From contig JADJTY010000012.1 in NCBI GenBank assembly GCA_016710935.1, positions 248,001 through 312,000 on the forward strand: a stretch of DNA of 64,000 nt, in the 5' to 3' direction. Shown one piece after another: positions 62,114-64,000 of this stretch. Below the pieces are notes generated by a model that saw only the letters and a program-made list of their open reading frames with translations, ran no database searches and was not told the DNA's origin. A program made the translations under genes and the position numbers. Every line of letters begins with the position of its first letter. The stretch's first letter is position 1. This stretch comes from Chitinophagaceae bacterium. Lineage in GTDB: Bacteria > Bacteroidota > Bacteroidia > Chitinophagales > Chitinophagaceae.

Positions 62114-63265
62114 TTAATAGTCGTTTTTATTTTGCATTACTGCCTTTGGCTTTGCTACCGGTTTCTTTATTACCGTTGGCTTTTGTGCCGGTTTAGTAAT
62201 GAGTTTTGTTACCGGTTTCACAACTGCCGGTTTTGTGTTACTGTTTGCAGGCGCTGCGGGCACCGGTGTCATAACTGCATTTGAAGTTTCAGCAACGCCA
62301 CCTGATTCTTCATTCTCTTCACGCTGAATAGACTGTTGTATCATGCTACTGTCGGCCGTATTACGGATATTATCCGGTTGAATGATCTGCTGTACCGAAT
62401 CCTCTGCCTGTTTTTGCGCCCGCTCTGCAATAAACTTCATGATCTCCAGGGTTCTTAAAGAATCGGCCGCAACATCTTCTGCTCCTTTTCTTTTTGCCAC
62501 CACCTGGTTTTTATATTGCACATTAATTACACTGTAACTATTCCAGCCTGCTTTAACCATTACTTCTTTATAAAAAATTTTAAGCTTTTGCAGTTTGGTA
62601 TTAACTTCGGTTGCATCACCAAAAACGATCAACTGGTTTCCGATCTTAGGTATCATTTCAAACAGTCTTTGCGGTGTTATATCTATCTGGTCAATCATCG
62701 CCATGCTGAATGAATCTTTTTGTATAGCAAGACTGATCATTTTTATATCTCCCAATAAATTGCTATCAGCCTTTGCCAGTATTTTTTTATCCGAAGGGAA
62801 ACTGGTAAACACAGGCAACCTGGCCGAAAACTTTTCGCTTAAGGGCAACATCGCCAGTTCATCATCAATATAAAAAGTAGTGCCCGTTGATGTAAATACC
62901 CTTGCTATAGGCTCTCTTTCCTGTACGGTAACCTGCAGTATTTCATTATTATCAAAGAACAGTTCAGCCGATTTTATCCACACATTTAATTTAAGAGCTG
63001 TCTCCAGTTTTTTTAGGTTGAAAGAACCAATGGTTTTACCAACCGGGTTTGATTTTTCAATGGCATTTATCGTGCTCAGGATGTCTTTTTTATCAACAAA
63101 AAAATTATTACTTACGCCATGTATATTTATTTCAATGCTTTTACAATGCTTTGCCGGTTTACTTTTAATGGCAGCAACCAGTAAAAAGACCGTGGCTCCG
63201 CCAAGGGCTATCCAAAAAGTTGCCAGCAGGATGTTTTTTATGCTATATCGTTTTTTTACTTCCAT
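62114..63265 (-). CDS. ftsQ: Cell division protein FtsQ/DivIB
   Basis: 383 residues. A short cytoplasmic N-terminus, one membrane helix (about 12-32), then a POTRA-like domain (about 42-110, IEINIHGVSNNFFVDKKDIL) and the beta domain (about 115-265, EILQVTVQEREPIARVF, later VINVQYKNQVVAKRKG). The last 110 residues are a low-complexity tail rich in Gln, Glu, then Pro/Lys/Thr repeats (KPVTKLITKPAQKPTVIKKP), longer than in proteobacteria. It links the divisome components in the periplasm. Family identity rests on position and the POTRA pattern. Confidence 0.9.
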   Translation of the reverse strand: MEVKKRYSIKNILLATFWIALGGATVFLLVAAIKSKPAKHCKSIEINIHGVSNNFFVDKKDILSTINAIEKSNPVGKTIGSFNLKKLETALKLNVWIKSAELFFDNNEILQVTVQEREPIARVFTSTGTTFYIDDELAMLPLSEKFSARLPVFTSFPSDKKILAKADSNLLGDIKMISLAIQKDSFSMAMIDQIDITPQRLFEMIPKIGNQLIVFGDATEVNTKLQKLKIFYKEVMVKAGWNSYSVINVQYKNQVVAKRKGAEDVAADSLRTLEIMKFIAERAQKQAEDSVQQIIQPDNIRNTADSSMIQQSIQREENEESGGVAETSNAVMTPVPAAPANSNTKPAVVKPVTKLITKPAQKPTVIKKPVAKPKAVMQNKNDY

Positions 63266-63327
63266 TTCGTTTTAACCGCTATCGGGGTTTGCAACCGCCG
63301 ATAGGGTTTTTAAAACTGTATCGTCTT

Positions 63328-64000
63328 TTAGTTTCCAAACTTATTATTCAATATCTTTTTTATGGGTTCAACCAGTGTATCAATATCACCTGCACCGGCT
63401 GTGATCAGTAATTCTATTTTATTATCTTTTATCCATTCCAATACTTCATCTTTATCCAGCACCTGCTTGTTATTAATTTTCATTTTATTTAAAACCATTT
63501 CGCTATTCACTCCTTCCACCGGTAATTCTCTTGCCGGATAGATGGGCAACAGGATCACTTCATCTGCCAGGTCAAGTGTTTCTGCAAAGCCATCAGCAAA
63601 GTCATTTGTGCGGCTGTACAAATGCGGTTGAAAGATCACGGTACATTTTACTTCCGGAAACAGATCTTTTGCACCCGTTAACAATGCCCTCAACTCTTCC
63701 GGATGATGTGCATAATCATCCACCATCACCTGCTCATCATTCTTAATAATATATTCAAATCTTCTTTTTACTCCTTTGAAAGCTGCAACCGCCTCCCGTA
63801 TTTTATCATTGTCAATTTCCAGGTAATGCGCTACTGAGATAGCTGCAATCATATTTTCAATATTGTGCAACCCTCCCATATTGAGCACCACATCTTTTAA
63901 TTCCCAATACTGCATCCGTACATCAAACTGGTAACTGCCCCTGGTCATTTTTATATTGGCAGCATACACACTTGCATTTTCATTCTGTAAATGAAAGGTC
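63328..64000 (-). CDS. murC: UDP-N-acetylmuramate--L-alanine ligase MurC (partial, C-terminal part)
   Basis: The frame continues through the right window edge; about 223 codons are visible. It contains the end of the central Mur ligase domain (LGGLHNIENMIAAI-like NMGGLHNIENMIAAISVA) and the C-terminal domain, with RRFEYI, the diagnostic VDDYAHHPEELRALL, and TVIFQPHLYSRTNDF. MurC adds L-alanine to UDP-MurNAc in peptidoglycan precursor synthesis, using ATP. It is followed by ftsQ after 62 bp. Confidence 0.95.
   Translation of the reverse strand, partial: TFHLQNENASVYAANIKMTRGSYQFDVRMQYWELKDVVLNMGGLHNIENMIAAISVAHYLEIDNDKIREAVAAFKGVKRRFEYIIKNDEQVMVDDYAHHPEELRALLTGAKDLFPEVKCTVIFQPHLYSRTNDFADGFAETLDLADEVILLPIYPARELPVEGVNSEMVLNKMKINNKQVLDKDEVLEWIKDNKIELLITAGAGDIDTLVEPIKKILNNKFGN

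Overview
The window is chromosomal DNA of a Bacteroidota bacterium, most likely a member of the Chitinophagaceae. The evidence is internal. There is a partial SprA (type IX secretion translocon), two proteins with type A T9SS sorting domains, a short primary sigma factor with the N-terminus typical of the phylum, promoter candidates of the TAnnTTTG type, and many dispersed micro-palindromes. No rRNA, tRNA or CRISPR array was seen.

Layout. 1-15.5 kb is mostly core and on both strands: sprA and ruvA (minus), fabH, a frameshifted secreted subtilase, an RNA m5C methyltransferase, odhB, rpoD, a frameshifted START-like protein, an LptF/LptG permease and an exported superoxide dismutase. 15.5-22 kb is an accessory stretch. 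It has a hexamer microsatellite, tandem repeats, an M20 dipeptidase whose 3' end is duplicated on the far side of a Fic gene, a broken REP-associated transposase (RAYT) carrying a 26-bp palindromic insertion, and a triple-LCCL secreted protein whose two sides carry copies of the RAYT 3' end. 22.9-29.4 kb is an uncharacterised exported-protein locus: chaperone-like protein, putative regulator, secreted subunit, 961-residue outer-membrane barrel, second subunit. Apart from the inserted regulator this is the gene order of the CS1 pilus operon (cooB-cooA-cooC-cooD), and it is the best candidate here for an undescribed system.

29.4-46.8 kb is a mixed region. It includes a nearly bare T9SS sorting domain, a DsrE-like protein, an NTF2-like lipoprotein, an M28 peptidase, EcsC, an AraC regulator next to a cupin, a TPR protein, a geranylgeranyl-reductase-type flavoprotein, a TraB/GumN - ECF sigma - membrane protein operon, a Crp/Fnr regulator, a TonB-receptor-like outer-membrane protein and a lipoprotein with a duplicated GHRCD motif.

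46.8-58.5 kb is one long plus-strand run behind a divergent TetR gene: SulP transporter, beta-carbonic anhydrase, HPF, DUF2490 barrel, small outer-membrane protein, CutA-like protein, TerC, ABC/HlyD/TolC exporter, Zn-ribbon protein and a second DUF2490 barrel. It looks like a coordinated bicarbonate/ion/export stress regulon, with a perfect 17-nt palindrome next to the promoter between the TetR gene and sulP. 58.5-64 kb is the end of the division cluster on the minus strand: murC (partial), ftsQ, ftsA, ftsZ.

Four otherwise well-preserved genes (subtilase, START-like protein, DUF2490 protein, ABC exporter) are each broken by a single base in a homopolymer run. This suggests uncorrected sequencing error at least as much as real decay.
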